This document shows positions 5,868 through 6,074 of a stretch of DNA of 6,074 nt, piece after piece. Source of the stretch: Bog-950 sp964493695. GTDB taxonomy: Bacteria; Bacteroidota; Bacteroidia; Chitinophagales; LD1. The stretch is from NCBI GenBank assembly GCA_964493695.1, contig CAZBPG010000153.1, forward strand, positions 1-6,074, written 5' to 3'. The position numbers and the translations under genes were made by a program. The first letter of the stretch is position 1. Each line of letters begins with the position of its first letter. The notes beneath the pieces were generated by a model, which was given only the letters and a program-made list of their open reading frames with translations, was not told where the DNA came from and ran no database searches.

Positions 5868-6074
5868 CAATTCTTTAATGGCGTTCATAGCTGCGTTCTG
5901 CTCTGCTATCTTCTTGCTAAAGCCCTCGCCTGCCGAAACATATTTGCCGTTAATTTCCAGGTGAATAGTAAAATAAGCCCTGCGGTTTTTACTCTTTTCC
6001 TCTGCTACTTTAAACTGTAGGCTTTTCCCTTCGCGTTGTACGTAGTGGTAAATCTGACTCTTATAATCACTGTT
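5844..6074 (-). CDS. rnc: Ribonuclease III, C-terminal dsRNA-binding domain (partial)
   Basis: The frame is open from the right edge to a TAG (plus-strand 5846-5844), giving the last 76 residues. They form a double-stranded-RNA-binding domain: helix 1 in D-Y-K-S-Q-I-Y-H-Y-V-Q-R-E-G-K (visible residues 3-17), three beta-strands (about 19-50), then the canonical G-E-G-F-S-K-K-I-A-E-Q-N-A-A-M-N-A-I-K-E-L (49-69), whose Lys54-Lys55 pair would contact the RNA phosphates. The layout and the D-Y-K-S-Q-I start fit the C-terminus of bacterial RNase III, which cuts double-stranded RNA in rRNA processing and mRNA decay. The catalytic domain lies beyond the window, so another dsRBD protein cannot be wholly excluded. 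It is convergent with the adaptor gene with no intervening base, and no terminator of its own can be seen downstream. Confidence 0.85.
   Translation of the reverse strand, partial: NSDYKSQIYHYVQREGKSLQFKVAEEKSKNRRAYFTIHLEINGKYVSAGEGFSKKIAEQNAAMNAIKELDIKVVEE

Overview
The window looks like chromosomal DNA of a Bacteroidota bacterium, probably of the Chitinophagales/Sphingobacteriales kind. The protein families point that way, none of the six starts has a Shine-Dalgarno sequence upstream, the base composition is moderate (low-to-mid 40s % GC by eye), and a few upstream regions carry loose matches to the Bacteroidota promoter (TTTG / TAnnTTTG). There are six protein genes, two of them cut by the window edges. 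I see no RNA gene, mobile element, CRISPR array or long repeat.

Layout: 1-340 (-) is the N-terminal part of a small membrane protein. Divergent from it, 452-811 (+) is an Mpo1-like (DUF962) membrane protein. Converging on that gene, 875-2365 (-) is a membrane-anchored or secreted von Willebrand factor A (vWA) protein with an intact metal-binding site, followed by a convincing intrinsic terminator at 825-854. Divergent from the vWA gene, 2505-3035 (+) is a DinB-like four-helix protein. Then come 3084-4451 (+), a TolC-type outer-membrane channel, and 4473-5843 (+), an HlyD/AcrA-type periplasmic adaptor. The window ends with 5844-6074 (-), the C-terminal double-stranded-RNA-binding domain of ribonuclease III.

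The only clear functional unit is the TolC plus adaptor pair, two of the three parts of an envelope-spanning efflux or secretion pump. The adaptor carries the R-x3-L-x6-S hairpin-tip motif used to dock onto TolC-type channels. The inner-membrane pump (ABC or RND) is missing on both sides, so it must be encoded elsewhere or be shared.

The least ordinary spot is the 3' junction of the adaptor and RNase III genes. The two stop codons touch with no spacer, and the two coding ends form an imperfect inverted repeat, because both proteins end in a K-V-V-E-E segment. In the + strand RNA this gives a continuous 15-bp stem (three G-U pairs) spanning both stop codons. Otherwise the window is ordinary, and I do not see a convincing undescribed multi-gene system.
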